Shown here piece by piece: positions 9,101 to 16,887 of a stretch of 64,000 bases of DNA (positions are counted from its first letter, which is position 1; every line of letters starts with the position of its first letter). Location: the NCBI RefSeq assembly GCF_003515075.1, contig NZ_QWLV01000001.1, positions 557,182 through 621,181 of the forward strand, read 5' to 3'. The notes beneath the pieces were generated by a model, which did not search any database, was not told the DNA's origin, and saw only the letters and a program-made list of their open reading frames with translations. A program made the translations under genes and the position numbers. This DNA is from Sphingomonas gilva. Lineage in GTDB: Bacteria; Pseudomonadota; Alphaproteobacteria; Sphingomonadales; Sphingomonadaceae.

Positions 9101-9464
9101 GCGTCTGCGTTCCGACGGGCGGGCTCGCCTGCGCCGAGCTCACCGCCTGGGTGACGATGAAGACATTGCCCTGGCGGCGATAGCTGAGGCCGGTTCCGCG
9201 CAGCAGCGCGCGCAGCGCCGTCTCCGGATCGCCGACGTCGGAATAGCCGCGCGTCCGCTTGCCGGTGGTCAAGGATGCGTCGGCCATGATGGTGAAGCCG
9301 CTCTGCACGCCGAAATCGCGCAGCGCGCTGTCGAGCGCCTGGGCGGCGATCTGGAAACGGGGTTCGGCCGGCCGGGACTGGGCCGGCGCGGCAACAGCAA
9401 TCAGGCAAGCGCCGGCGACGCCGATCATGAGGTGACGATGATATTGAGACGCGCGTCGGCGCAT
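6120..9464 (-). CDS. TonB-dependent receptor with STN signalling domain (FecA type)
   Basis: Outer-membrane receptor of 1114 residues. Start ATG 9464 is supported by GGAGGGGG just upstream; the open frame extends 17 codons further. A signal peptide ending near AAPAQS is followed by a STN (secretin/TonB short) domain at about residues 36-100 (ALDSALRDFGVQSGFTIMAD), a TonB box (NIIVTAQKREE), the plug (VEVLRGPQGTLYGRNATGG) and the barrel, which ends in F. STN-bearing receptors signal through a FecR-type anti-sigma factor, and such a pair lies at 14650-16196. The barrel part encoded around 7441-7800 is unusually AT-rich (22 G/C of 60 in 7681-7740), suggesting exchange of an extracellular loop. 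The substrate is unknown. Confidence 0.92.
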   Translation of the reverse strand: MRRRASQYHRHLMIGVAGACLIAVAAPAQSRPAEPRFQIAAQALDSALRDFGVQSGFTIMADASLTTGKRTRGYSDVGDPETALRALLRGTGLSYRRQGNVFIVTQAVSSAQASPPVGTQTPPPAEPEQYDTSQNIIVTAQKREESIQDVPIAVSAFSGESLDDLKIEGGSELLRAVPNVTFSKANFSGYNFSIRGIGTKAVSASTDPAVAVSFNNTPLIRNRLFEQEFFDIERVEVLRGPQGTLYGRNATGGVVNVLPELPVYSFEGMGKIEVGNYNTRRASGMINVPITDTFAVRAAGAYTKRDGFDYNSFNDTKVNGRDLWSTRLSAQWEPFDGFRANFIWQHFEEDDNRSRTGKQLCTRDDGPTMIGDTAVPDLLRLRMSQGCKPGSLFDDAAYGTPNAGSFPHVAVSAIGYGVIVNPDGTTTDVEAVPRGTDPYAGLVQSRNLREIATSYDPVFRAKNDLFQFNLELGLTDGLQLITQTAYAKDRYYSSQDYNRFVSNPIFSDSSDPDLHPAAFPSYTVIGPTPGGIYVDPQLGPSDRMLSVDISQSDNEQWTQEIRLQSSWDGPFNFNLGANYLDFSSQDDYYVFNNLFTFVAQYFYNGDPLSQFNHEDGIFNLVTRPCQPAGPDDASGDCIYVDPNPLGSINGLGHNYFRSKNVVRTESFAIFGESYLNIADNFKLTAGLRYTDDTKTATPYPSQLLLGIGSAMSASTGGRAAIGYPASPNINQSWKRFSGRLVADWKPQLSFTDDTLIYASFAHGYKGGGSNPPRVDLDPSIVRLQPLAETFAPEYVNAFEIGTKNSLMDGRMTFNATAFYYDYTNYQVSQIVDRISLNENFDATSMGIEFEAAWRPSRNFRIDANLGYLDTRIKDGAQSIDVMNRTQSNEDWVLVRPWLQAPSNCIAPKAAVEKILNHPFSAFLGELGLAALCASSNRIGDYDPAAPNGQTAYYALFGFTYDPLLPYDPDLSPLGVLGSAAPRSGAPNGGRGFYADLGSNELPNSPHLTFNIGAQYTFFLDAFELTFRGDYYRQSESFARVYNTEYDRLRGWDNANLAVTLENRDWDLVLQAYVKNVFDNTPITDTFTNSDDTGLTANVFTLDPRIIGFSVMKRF

Positions 9465-9741
9465 GGATTCCCCCTCCGGATACAGGGCTTTGCCCTTGTT
9501 CCGCGGCGCTCCCATGACGCCGCTTCCAGACTAGGACGCATGGCGGTTCCCTTCGGGGGGATCGTGCAAAAAATATTCTCGCGCCAAGCCTCGCACGACC
9601 CTGCGCCGGATGGCAATGCGTGGCGGATTTCCGCGCATTGCTGCGCAGCATGGCGGCATGGTTCCCGATATCGGGCTGATCCGGCCGCCACTTGACGTTT
9701 CCGTTCCTCGTCAGGCTTTCTCCCGCGCGGAGAGGAACAGC

Positions 9742-10422
9742 GTGCTGCGTCTGAGCAATATCCACAAGGCCTATGGGTCGCGCGAGCGGCCGGTATCGGT
9801 GCTCGCGGATGTCTCGCTCACGGTCGACGACGGCGAGTTCTGCGCGGTGCTCGGGCCGTCGGGATCGGGCAAGAGCACCTTGCTCAACATCGTCGGGCTG
9901 CTCGATCGGCCGTGCGCCGGGGAGATGGTGCTGGGCGGCACGACGATCAGCCATGACTCGGCGCAGACCACCGCGCGGCTGCGCAACCGGCTGCTCGGTT
10001 TCGTGTTCCAATCGTTTCAGCTGCTGCCACGGCTCAATGCCTGGCAGAACATCGCCATGCCGCTGATGTATCGCGGCGTGCCGCGCGGCGAGCGGAAGGG
10101 GCGGGCGCTTGAAATGCTCGAGCGCGTCGGCCTGTCCGAGCGCGCCGACCATCTGCCCTCGCAACTGTCCGGCGGGCAGTGCCAGCGCGTCGCGATCGCC
10201 CGCGCGCTGGTGGGCGAGCCCCGGCTGATCCTGGCGGACGAGCCGACCGGCAGCCTGGACAGCGCCACCGCCGGCGAGATGATCGATCTGCTCGGCGCGC
10301 TCAACCGCGAGCTCGGGATGACCATCGTCATGGTCACGCATGATCGCGACCTGGCGCAGGCGTGCGGGCGGCGCATCGAACTGCTCGACGGCCGCGTCGT
10401 CGCGGACAGCGCCGCGGCATGA
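9742..10422 (+). CDS. MacB/LolD-type ABC transporter ATPase
   Basis: 226 residues from GTG 9742, chosen because GGAGAGG lies 6 nt upstream; the open frame reaches back to 9610 but that leader has no family similarity. Walker A is GPSGSGKST (residues 38-46), the signature is [15 protein letters not shown], Walker B is [12 protein letters not shown] and the switch His is in VTHDRD. It overlaps the next gene as ATGA. With the permease, outer-membrane channel and adaptor downstream it forms a MacAB-TolC-like exporter, transcribed divergently from the STN receptor. Confidence 0.9.
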   Translation: MLRLSNIHKAYGSRERPVSVLADVSLTVDDGEFCAVLGPSGSGKSTLLNIVGLLDRPCAGEMVLGGTTISHDSAQTTARLRNRLLGFVFQSFQLLPRLNAWQNIAMPLMYRGVPRGERKGRALEMLERVGLSERADHLPSQLSGGQCQRVAIARALVGEPRLILADEPTGSLDSATAGEMIDLLGALNRELGMTIVMVTHDRDLAQACGRRIELLDGRVVADSAAA

Positions 10423-11621
10423 GCGCGCGCCGCACGCTCCTGCCCGACGCGCCGCTGGGCGAGACCTTCGCCGAGGCTTTCGCCAACCTGCGCGCGCAGG
10501 GCAGGCGATCGGCGCTGGCGCTGCTCGGCATCCTGATCGGCACCGCGTCGATCATCGCCATGCTCAATGTCGGCCATATGGCGCAGCGGGAATCGCTCAA
10601 GCTGTTCAGCGACATGGGCGTCGACATGCTGCAGATCCTCGCGGTGCCGACCGGCGAAGCGGCGGCCGGTTTCCCGCGCGAGGCGGTGGAGCGCCTGCCG
10701 CAGAGCGATCCGGCGGTCGCCGCAGCCTTGCCGCTCGCGACCGGGCGCGGGCCGGTCAGGTCGAGCCGCAAGCAGACCGACCTGTCGATCGTTGCGATGC
10801 CGCCCGGCCTGGTCCGGCTTGCGCGGCTGCCGGTCGCCGAGGGTCGGTCGATCGCCGCGATCGACGATTGCGGCTTCGGCGCGGTGCTGGGGCACAAGGC
10901 GGCCGAGCAGCTTTCGGCGCCCGGCGCGGCGGCGGGCGTCGGCAGCCGCGTGCTGGTCGGCGATTACGGCTTCACGGTGATCGGCGTCTTCGCGCCGGTC
11001 GTCGCCGAGACGCTTGATCCGACCGATTACAACAACGCGGTGTTCGTGCCGCTATCGTGCGCGCGCAGGGTGCTGCCGGGAGCGGATCCGAACGTCGCGA
11101 TGATCCGGCTGAAGCCGGGTGTCGATGGGGAACCCGCCGGCCAGCGCATCATCGCCGCGCTCGCCCGGCCCGGATCGAGCCTGCAGGCGATGAACGCGCA
11201 GCGGATCCTTCAGACGATGAACGCGCAAAAGGCGGTGCATTCGCGGATGCTTGCGGCGATCGGGGCGATCTCGCTCCTGGTCGGCGGCATCGGCGTGATG
11301 AACGTGATGCTGATGAGCGTGATGGAACGGCGGCGGGAAATCGGCCTGCGCGCGGCGATCGGCGCGACCCCGCGAGACGTGCAGGCGTTGTTCGTGATCG
11401 AGGCCGCGGTGCTGACCTTGGTGGGCGGCGTGGTGGGCACGCTGTTCGGCCTGCTGGCGGGGTATGCCATCGCGGTGAGTTCGGGGTGGGACTTCGGCTT
11501 GGCCGTGTGGACATTGCCGCTGGGGCCGGGGGTCGCCGGGCTGATCGGGCTGGTGTTCGGACTCTATCCGGCGATCACCGCCTCCCGGCTGGATCCGATC
11601 GAGGCTCTGCGTGCGGACTAG
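10419..11621 (+). CDS. MacB-type ABC transporter permease
   Basis: 400 residues from ATG 10419, which overlaps the ATPase stop. One N-terminal membrane helix ([19 protein letters not shown]), a periplasmic MacB_PCD domain of about 200 residues, then the FtsX domain with three helices; the conserved stretch [20 protein letters not shown] is present. MacB-type permeases do not move substrate through the membrane; they drive periplasmic substrates through a TolC channel. The substrate is not predictable. Confidence 0.9.
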   Translation: MSARRTLLPDAPLGETFAEAFANLRAQGRRSALALLGILIGTASIIAMLNVGHMAQRESLKLFSDMGVDMLQILAVPTGEAAAGFPREAVERLPQSDPAVAAALPLATGRGPVRSSRKQTDLSIVAMPPGLVRLARLPVAEGRSIAAIDDCGFGAVLGHKAAEQLSAPGAAAGVGSRVLVGDYGFTVIGVFAPVVAETLDPTDYNNAVFVPLSCARRVLPGADPNVAMIRLKPGVDGEPAGQRIIAALARPGSSLQAMNAQRILQTMNAQKAVHSRMLAAIGAISLLVGGIGVMNVMLMSVMERRREIGLRAAIGATPRDVQALFVIEAAVLTLVGGVVGTLFGLLAGYAIAVSSGWDFGLAVWTLPLGPGVAGLIGLVFGLYPAITASRLDPIEALRAD

Positions 11622-13218
11622 GGGTGACATAGGGTTGGAGCGCCGGGGGCGAAGGCGGATCGGCGAGGCTCGGCGCGCCGACCGGCCGGCGCAGCTCTTC
11701 CGGAGCGGCGCAGGCGGCGCACAGGGTGAAGAGGCCAAGTGCCGCAATCTTCATCGGTTTCTCATCTCCTCGATCGGCGCCCTGTTTGGCGCGATCATGG
11801 CGTCGGGCGCAAGCGCACAGGAGTTTTCACCCGTTGCCCCGGTATCGTCGCCCGCCGCGCCGCGACCGGCGATCAGCGGCCCGCCGGTCGCGATCAGCCT
11901 GGAGGACGCGGTGGCGATCGGTCTGCGCGACAACCGCACGATCCAGTCGGCCTATCTGCAGCGCGTGGTGCAGAAATTCGACCTCGCGGTCGCGGAGCGC
12001 CGCTTTCAACCGCGCCTGGACATCGTCGCGGACGTCTTTCACGAGCGCGCGCTCGGCCGGACGGCGATCCGTTCGACCATCACCCCCGCCGTCAGCTGGC
12101 TCGCCCCCACCGGCGCGCAGATCGGCTTCGTCTGGGACCGGCGCGACCGGCTCGATCAACCGACCAGCAGTTCGGAGATCGCCAGCCTGTTCGTCACGCA
12201 GCCGCTGCTGCGGGGCGGAGGGTTCGCGGTCAACATGGCGCCGGTCCGCGTCGCGCGGCTGCAGGAGGAGATCAACCGGCTGGGATTGAAGGCGACCGTC
12301 GCCGACACGGTGGCGACGATCGTCTTCGCCTATCGCAACCTGCTCCAGGCGCAGGAACAGGTGCGCCTCGCCGAACTCTCGCTCGAACGCACGCGCAACC
12401 TGCTGGAAACCAACCGTGCGCTGATCGACGCCGGGCGGATGGCGGCGGCGGACATCGTCCAGACCGAATCCGGGCTGGCGACGCAGCAGGTCGCGCTGCT
12501 CCAGGCGCAGCAGTCCCGCGCCAGCGCGCAGCTTGCGCTGCTTCAGCTGCTCGCGGTCGAACCGCGCACGAACATCGTCGCGGGCGATGCGATCGCGGCC
12601 GAGCATGTGCCGATCGACGTCGAGCGCGCGATCGCCTTCGGCATGGCCGGGCGGATGGATGTCCTCGCCCAGCGCAAGGCGCTCGAACAGGCGCGCCAGG
12701 CATTGCTGGTCGCCAAGAACAACCGCCTGTGGGACGTATCGGTGGTCGGCACGGTGACGCGCCAGCGCGGGTCCGACCCGATCCTGGGCCGGATCGAGCC
12801 GCGGACCGACCATACGATCGGGCTGCAGCTGGCCATCCCGATCGGCGATCCTTCGGCCGAGCAGGGCGAGGTTCGCGCCACGACCGATCTGCGGACGGCG
12901 GAGCTGCGCTACGAGGATCTCAGCCAGTCGGTCGAGACCCAGATACGCGACGCCGTGCAGAGCGTCGAAGCGTCGTGGCTGCAGCTGGAGGCGGCGCGGC
13001 GCGCCCGGGAGCTCGCCGCGCGCGCACTCGACCTGCAGCGCGAGAAGTTCGAGGCGGGACGCGCGTCGAATTTCGAGGTGCTGTCCTTCCAGGCGGATTT
13101 GCGCGCCGCGGACACGCAGGAACTGACCGCCTCCATCGCCTATCTCAACGCGCTGACCCAGTTCGATCAGCAGATCGGAAGCACATTGGACACATGGCAG
13201 ATATCGTTGAACGACTGA
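11611..13218 (+). CDS. TolC-family outer membrane efflux protein (N-terminus uncertain)
   Basis: Long-helix outer membrane factor with two OEP repeats and repeated coiled-coil stretches (LEQARQALLVAKNNR, VEASWLQLEAARRARELAARAL). The mature sequence is intact from the signal-peptide h-region (LISSIGALFGAIMASGASAQ) onwards. In this frame the only starts are GTG 11611 (inside the permease 3' end) or TTG 11635, which give an Arg-rich extension unlike a signal peptide. A GTG at 11726 in another frame begins KRPSAAIFIGF and would join perfectly if one T were added to the T-run near 11758-11760. So this is either a real frameshift or a one-base error. Third gene of the exporter operon. Confidence 0.8.
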   Translation: MRTRGDIGLERRGRRRIGEARRADRPAQLFRSGAGGAQGEEAKCRNLHRFLISSIGALFGAIMASGASAQEFSPVAPVSSPAAPRPAISGPPVAISLEDAVAIGLRDNRTIQSAYLQRVVQKFDLAVAERRFQPRLDIVADVFHERALGRTAIRSTITPAVSWLAPTGAQIGFVWDRRDRLDQPTSSSEIASLFVTQPLLRGGGFAVNMAPVRVARLQEEINRLGLKATVADTVATIVFAYRNLLQAQEQVRLAELSLERTRNLLETNRALIDAGRMAAADIVQTESGLATQQVALLQAQQSRASAQLALLQLLAVEPRTNIVAGDAIAAEHVPIDVERAIAFGMAGRMDVLAQRKALEQARQALLVAKNNRLWDVSVVGTVTRQRGSDPILGRIEPRTDHTIGLQLAIPIGDPSAEQGEVRATTDLRTAELRYEDLSQSVETQIRDAVQSVEASWLQLEAARRARELAARALDLQREKFEAGRASNFEVLSFQADLRAADTQELTASIAYLNALTQFDQQIGSTLDTWQISLND

Positions 13219-14516
13219 CCCGCGCAGCCCGGCGGCCGAGCGATGCGCAACTGGCGGCGGCGCTGATCGCCGTCCTGGCCGCCATGCTCGCCTGGCTGCT
13301 GTTGGCGGGAGAGCCTTCCGAGGGCGCTCCGGCCGCCGGCGGCGAACAGAGCCTGACGATCGCCCGGCGCCCGTTCACCGCCAATCTGGCCTTTGCCGGC
13401 AGCATCGTGCCGGGCGACGCGATCGGCGTGACCGCGCCCTTCGACGGCAGCGTCACCGCGATCGGGTTCACCTATGGCGACCGGGTGGAGGCGGGTCAGA
13501 TGATCGTCGAGCTTGATCCAGGCGAGCTGATGCAGACCCGCAACGATGCGGAGAGCGCCTATCTGAAAGCAGCGCAATCCGCCCAGGAGATGGCCAACTG
13601 GACCGACGGGCCGGAGGTGTCGCGCGCGCGCCGCGCGGCGACGAGCGCGGCGCTGGAGCTGAACGCCGCCGAGCGCGATTTCCGCGAGACCAAGCGGCTG
13701 CTCGACCGCGGGCTGGTGCCGCGCAACGAATATGACGGTGCGGCGCAACGGCTGAAGACCCAGCGTATGGCCGTGGCTTCCGCCAATGAGGAGCTGCAAT
13801 CGACGCTGCGACGCGGCCAGGGCGCGAACCGGCGTGTGGCGGCGTTGACGCTGGACAGCGCGCGCGCGCAGCTCGCCCGGCTCGACGGCCAGCTCCGCCG
13901 CGCCGTCGTGCGTGCGCCGGAGGCGGGCGTGATCGTGCGTCCGCCTGCGATTCAGGCCGATGGCATCACGAGCGGCGTGCATGTCGGCGCGCGGGTCAGC
14001 CGCGGACAGATGATCGGCTCCATCGCGCGCGATGGCGGGCTCGCAGTGGCGTTCAAGCTCGACGAGGGCGACGTCAACCAGCTCGAGGTCGACCAGCCGG
14101 TCGTCGTCACAGGGCCGGGCTTCCAGGGAACCGCGCTGACCGGCAAGATCGTCTCGATCGCGGGCGAAGCCGTGGCGGCGGCCGGCAATAGCGGCAAGGC
14201 GAGCTTCACCGCGACCGCGCTGCTCGATCCGCTGAAGCCCGAACAGGCCGCGCTGGTGCGCATCGGCATGAGCGCCGCGGTGATCGTCACCACCTACAAT
14301 AATCCCGACGCCATCGTTGTCCCGCCGCTCGCGGTGCAGGGCGCAGCGCCCGCGGCGACCGTTCTCGTGCGGCCGCCCGGCGGCGGGGAGCCGCGCGCCG
14401 TTCCCGTGCGGATCGGCCGGGTGACGCCCGAGGGCGTGGAGATCGTCGCCGGCCTCAAGCCGGGAGACGAGGTGATATGGACGCCGCCGGCCCCCGCGGC
14501 GGCGCCGCCTGCATGA
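13194..14516 (+). CDS. Periplasmic adaptor (MacA/HlyD family)
   Basis: 440 residues from ATG 13194, overlapping the TolC-family gene by 25 nt. A membrane anchor (AALIAVLAAMLAWLLLAG) lies at about residues 20-37, followed by a barrel-sandwich/lipoyl half (IGFTYGDRVEAGQMIVELD), a coiled-coil hairpin (about residues 100-220), the second lipoyl half, a beta-barrel and a membrane-proximal domain. Its place after the TolC-family gene is atypical (macA usually precedes macB). It completes a four-gene tripartite exporter. Confidence 0.88.
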   Translation: MADIVERLTRAARRPSDAQLAAALIAVLAAMLAWLLLAGEPSEGAPAAGGEQSLTIARRPFTANLAFAGSIVPGDAIGVTAPFDGSVTAIGFTYGDRVEAGQMIVELDPGELMQTRNDAESAYLKAAQSAQEMANWTDGPEVSRARRAATSAALELNAAERDFRETKRLLDRGLVPRNEYDGAAQRLKTQRMAVASANEELQSTLRRGQGANRRVAALTLDSARAQLARLDGQLRRAVVRAPEAGVIVRPPAIQADGITSGVHVGARVSRGQMIGSIARDGGLAVAFKLDEGDVNQLEVDQPVVVTGPGFQGTALTGKIVSIAGEAVAAAGNSGKASFTATALLDPLKPEQAALVRIGMSAAVIVTTYNNPDAIVVPPLAVQGAAPAATVLVRPPGGGEPRAVPVRIGRVTPEGVEIVAGLKPGDEVIWTPPAPAAAPPA

Positions 14517-14649
14517 AAATAAACGGCGCTCCATCCCCCCTCTTTACGCCGCGCTGCGTCAAGGGGGTGACCGGTTCACGCCAAGTGACCCTACGGAATG
14601 CGTGGGGTAGATGCTACAAGCGTGACCGCGCGATGGAGTTTCGTGGGGC

Positions 14650-15192
14650 ATGCTCGAACAGCTGGACCATCCAGTGACCGATCGCCGGCAGGTTGGGGAA
14701 CCCGATCTGGCCGTGTGGCTGGCGCATTATGGTCCCGCGCTGCGCCGCTATTTCGGACGCCGGGTGGGCGACATCGAAGTCGACGATCTGGTGCAGGAGG
14801 TGTTCCTTCGCCTGCACGCCGCGCGGCGCGACACGCCGATCGACAATGTCGACCGCTACATGTTCACCGTCGCCCGCAACGTCCTGGTCAGCCGCCACCG
14901 CAGCGACCGCGCCAGGGGTGGGCCGTTCCATCAGACGCTCGAGGGGATGAACGAGCCGGTCGACCATCTCTCGCCGGAACGCATCGCCATCGGCAGCGAG
15001 GAATATGCCCGCGCAGTGCGGGCGATCGTGGCGCTTCCGCCGCGCGCGCGCGCCGCCTTCCAGTTTCACAGATTCGAGAACATGACCTATCAATCGATCG
15101 CCCAGCGCATGGGCATTTCCAAGGAATCGGTGAAGGAGCTCATCCACCGCGCGCTCGTCCGGATCGCCGAGCAGATGGAGGCGGAGGCATGA
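14650..15192 (+). CDS. ECF RNA polymerase sigma factor, FecI type
   Basis: 180 residues with region 2 (VDDLVQEVFLRLHAAR ... RYMFTVARNVLVSRHR) and region 4 (LPPRARAAFQFHRFENMTYQSIAQRMGISKESVKELIHRAL). The pattern is that of the FecI-like group. ATG 14650 starts 133 nt after the adaptor gene. It overlaps FecR as ATGA. It probably directs transcription of the STN receptor at 6120-9464 and/or the small secreted protein genes; I could not confirm a promoter motif. Confidence 0.9.
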   Translation: MLEQLDHPVTDRRQVGEPDLAVWLAHYGPALRRYFGRRVGDIEVDDLVQEVFLRLHAARRDTPIDNVDRYMFTVARNVLVSRHRSDRARGGPFHQTLEGMNEPVDHLSPERIAIGSEEYARAVRAIVALPPRARAAFQFHRFENMTYQSIAQRMGISKESVKELIHRALVRIAEQMEAEA

Positions 15193-16196
15193 GCGCGCCG
15201 GCGCCCGAGCGCGAAGCGATCCGCTCCACCGCCGCGCAATGGTTCGCGCTGCGCCGTTCGGGCGAGATGACCCCGACCGAGGAGCGCGGCTTCCGCGCCT
15301 GGCTGGACGAGAGCCCGGCGCATCAGGAGGCCTGGCTGCGGCTCGAACGCATCTGGGCGTTGACCGGCGCGGTGGCCGAGGACCCGCAGATCGTCGCCGT
15401 GCGCGCCGAAGACGCGAAGGACTATTCCGGCGGACGGGGCTGGTGGCGGATCACCGGCATCGCCGCGGCGATGCTGCTGGCGCTCGCCAGCACCTGGGCG
15501 GTGCGCGATTCGGGGATGGTGGGCGATCTCGGCGACGTGCGCGTAGCCGATGCGCAGATATTCCGGACCGGGCTGGGCCAGCGCACGACGCTGACGCTCG
15601 ATGATGGTTCGGTCGTCACGCTCGACACCGATTCCGAGGTCCGCGTGCTCGCCATGGGGTCGACGCGGAGTCTCTCGCTCGAGCGCGGGCGCGCCTTCTT
15701 CAAGGTCGCGAAGGACCCGTCGCGACCCTTTGAGGTGAAGGCGGGCGACAAGACGGTGCGCGCGCTCGGCACGGCGTTCGGGGTCAGGCTGGATGGCGAG
15801 CAGGTGACCGTCACGTTGGTCGAGGGCCGGGTGCGGGTCGAAGAGCCGCGCGCCTTCTTCAAGCCCGGCCACAGCGCCGAGATGACCGCCGGCGCCGAAC
15901 TGATCGCCAGCACCGACGACAATTGGACGGTCAACCGGGTCGATGCGGTACGGGAGACCAGCTGGCTCGACGGACGGCTGACCTTCATGCGCGATCCGCT
16001 GGCCGAGGCGGTCGAGGAGATGAACCGTTATTCGGAACGGAAGCTGGTCTTCCAGGCCGGGCGCGTGCCCGACGAGCGGATCGTCGGCGTATTCCGCGCA
16101 GGCGATGTCGACAGCTTCGCCCAGGCGATGGAGCTGAACGGCTTCGCCCGCATCGTCGAGATCAGTCCAGATCGGATCGAAATGGCTGCCGAATAG
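15189..16196 (+). CDS. FecR-family anti-sigma/signal transducer
   Basis: 335 residues. The N-terminal cytoplasmic DUF4880-type segment (AAQWFALRRSGEMTPTEERG, then FRAWLDESPAHQEAW) is followed by one membrane helix at about residues 88-106 (ITGIAAAMLLALASTWAV) and a periplasmic FecR domain (GQRTTLTLDDGSVVTLDTDS ... LERGRAFFKV). The C-terminal part resembles the receptor-binding STN-like domain of FecR. Start ATG 15189 overlaps the sigma factor stop. It is the expected partner of the STN domain of the receptor. Confidence 0.9.
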   Translation: MSAPAPEREAIRSTAAQWFALRRSGEMTPTEERGFRAWLDESPAHQEAWLRLERIWALTGAVAEDPQIVAVRAEDAKDYSGGRGWWRITGIAAAMLLALASTWAVRDSGMVGDLGDVRVADAQIFRTGLGQRTTLTLDDGSVVTLDTDSEVRVLAMGSTRSLSLERGRAFFKVAKDPSRPFEVKAGDKTVRALGTAFGVRLDGEQVTVTLVEGRVRVEEPRAFFKPGHSAEMTAGAELIASTDDNWTVNRVDAVRETSWLDGRLTFMRDPLAEAVEEMNRYSERKLVFQAGRVPDERIVGVFRAGDVDSFAQAMELNGFARIVEISPDRIEMAAE

Positions 16197-16332
16197 CTCC
16201 ATTTCCATATCCAATATTCTTCATGACCTATCCCCCCGCGGCGGATCGCCTCGCGTCAATCGTTACGGGAACGACCATTCCCGACGACGCGACGCAACCA
16301 AGCGTTCGCGCGAAACAGAGAGAGGAACTGTC

Positions 16333-16812
16333 ATGAAAAGCTTCAAGACATTCTGCATCGGGGCCGTGGCAAGCATCGCCCTGGCGGGCGGCGCATCGGC
16401 GCAGACATTCTCGCCTGAGGGACCGCATACGCTGAACGGCACCGTCACCGTGTCGAAGGGCATCACGCTGACCTGCACGATGTCGGGAACCGGAACCGTT
16501 TCCGGCGGCACCGCGACGATCACCGGCCTCTCCCTGTCCGGCGGAATGCTCGGTCTGTGCGGCTCGATCACGTTCAGCGGCCTTCCCTATGCAGTCACGT
16601 CGGCGAGCACCAGCTCGATCACCATCGTCGATGTGCGCGCTGTTGGGGTCACCGGCAATTGCCGCGGAAACCTGACCGGCTCGTTCAATCAGTCGACCGG
16701 GCAGATTACCTTCAACAATGCGACCATTCCGTCCGATCCGGCGGGCGGCGCGCCATGCGTGGTGAATGGTACGGTGAGCACCTCGCCTGCGATCTCGTTC
16801 ACCATCCCCTGA
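16333..16812 (+). CDS. Small secreted PraB-like protein
   Basis: 159 residues: signal peptide 1-23 ending GASA|Q, then a beta-rich, Ser/Thr/Gly-rich mature domain with four cysteines (LTCTM, GLCGS, GNCRG, APCVV) and the tail GTVSTSPAISFTIP. The layout resembles PraA/PraB-type secreted proteins described in pseudomonads; I recognise the pattern but cannot verify it. A strong GAGAGAGGA lies before ATG 16333 and a GGGAA/TTCCC inverted repeat at 16267-16282. It follows fecR by 136 nt and has a broken paralogue at 5511-5981, so the family appears tied to this FecIR/receptor system. Confidence 0.75.
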   Translation: MKSFKTFCIGAVASIALAGGASAQTFSPEGPHTLNGTVTVSKGITLTCTMSGTGTVSGGTATITGLSLSGGMLGLCGSITFSGLPYAVTSASTSSITIVDVRAVGVTGNCRGNLTGSFNQSTGQITFNNATIPSDPAGGAPCVVNGTVSTSPAISFTIP

Positions 16813-16887
16813 CGCCTGATCGGCGTAAGCTCAGCGCCGGCGCGCGCTTCGGCCCTCCCCGGACGAAGCGGCGGCCGGCGCTGTTGC

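Noticed and set aside
9465..9741. FecI-type promoter upstream of the STN receptor
   Set aside because: GGAAC-like blocks exist on the minus strand, but none has a convincing -10 partner at proper spacing, so no site was annotated.
11739..14516. A 925-residue adaptor protein
   Set aside because: The first ~485 residues are the TolC-family gene read in the wrong frame; the adaptor starts at ATG 13194.
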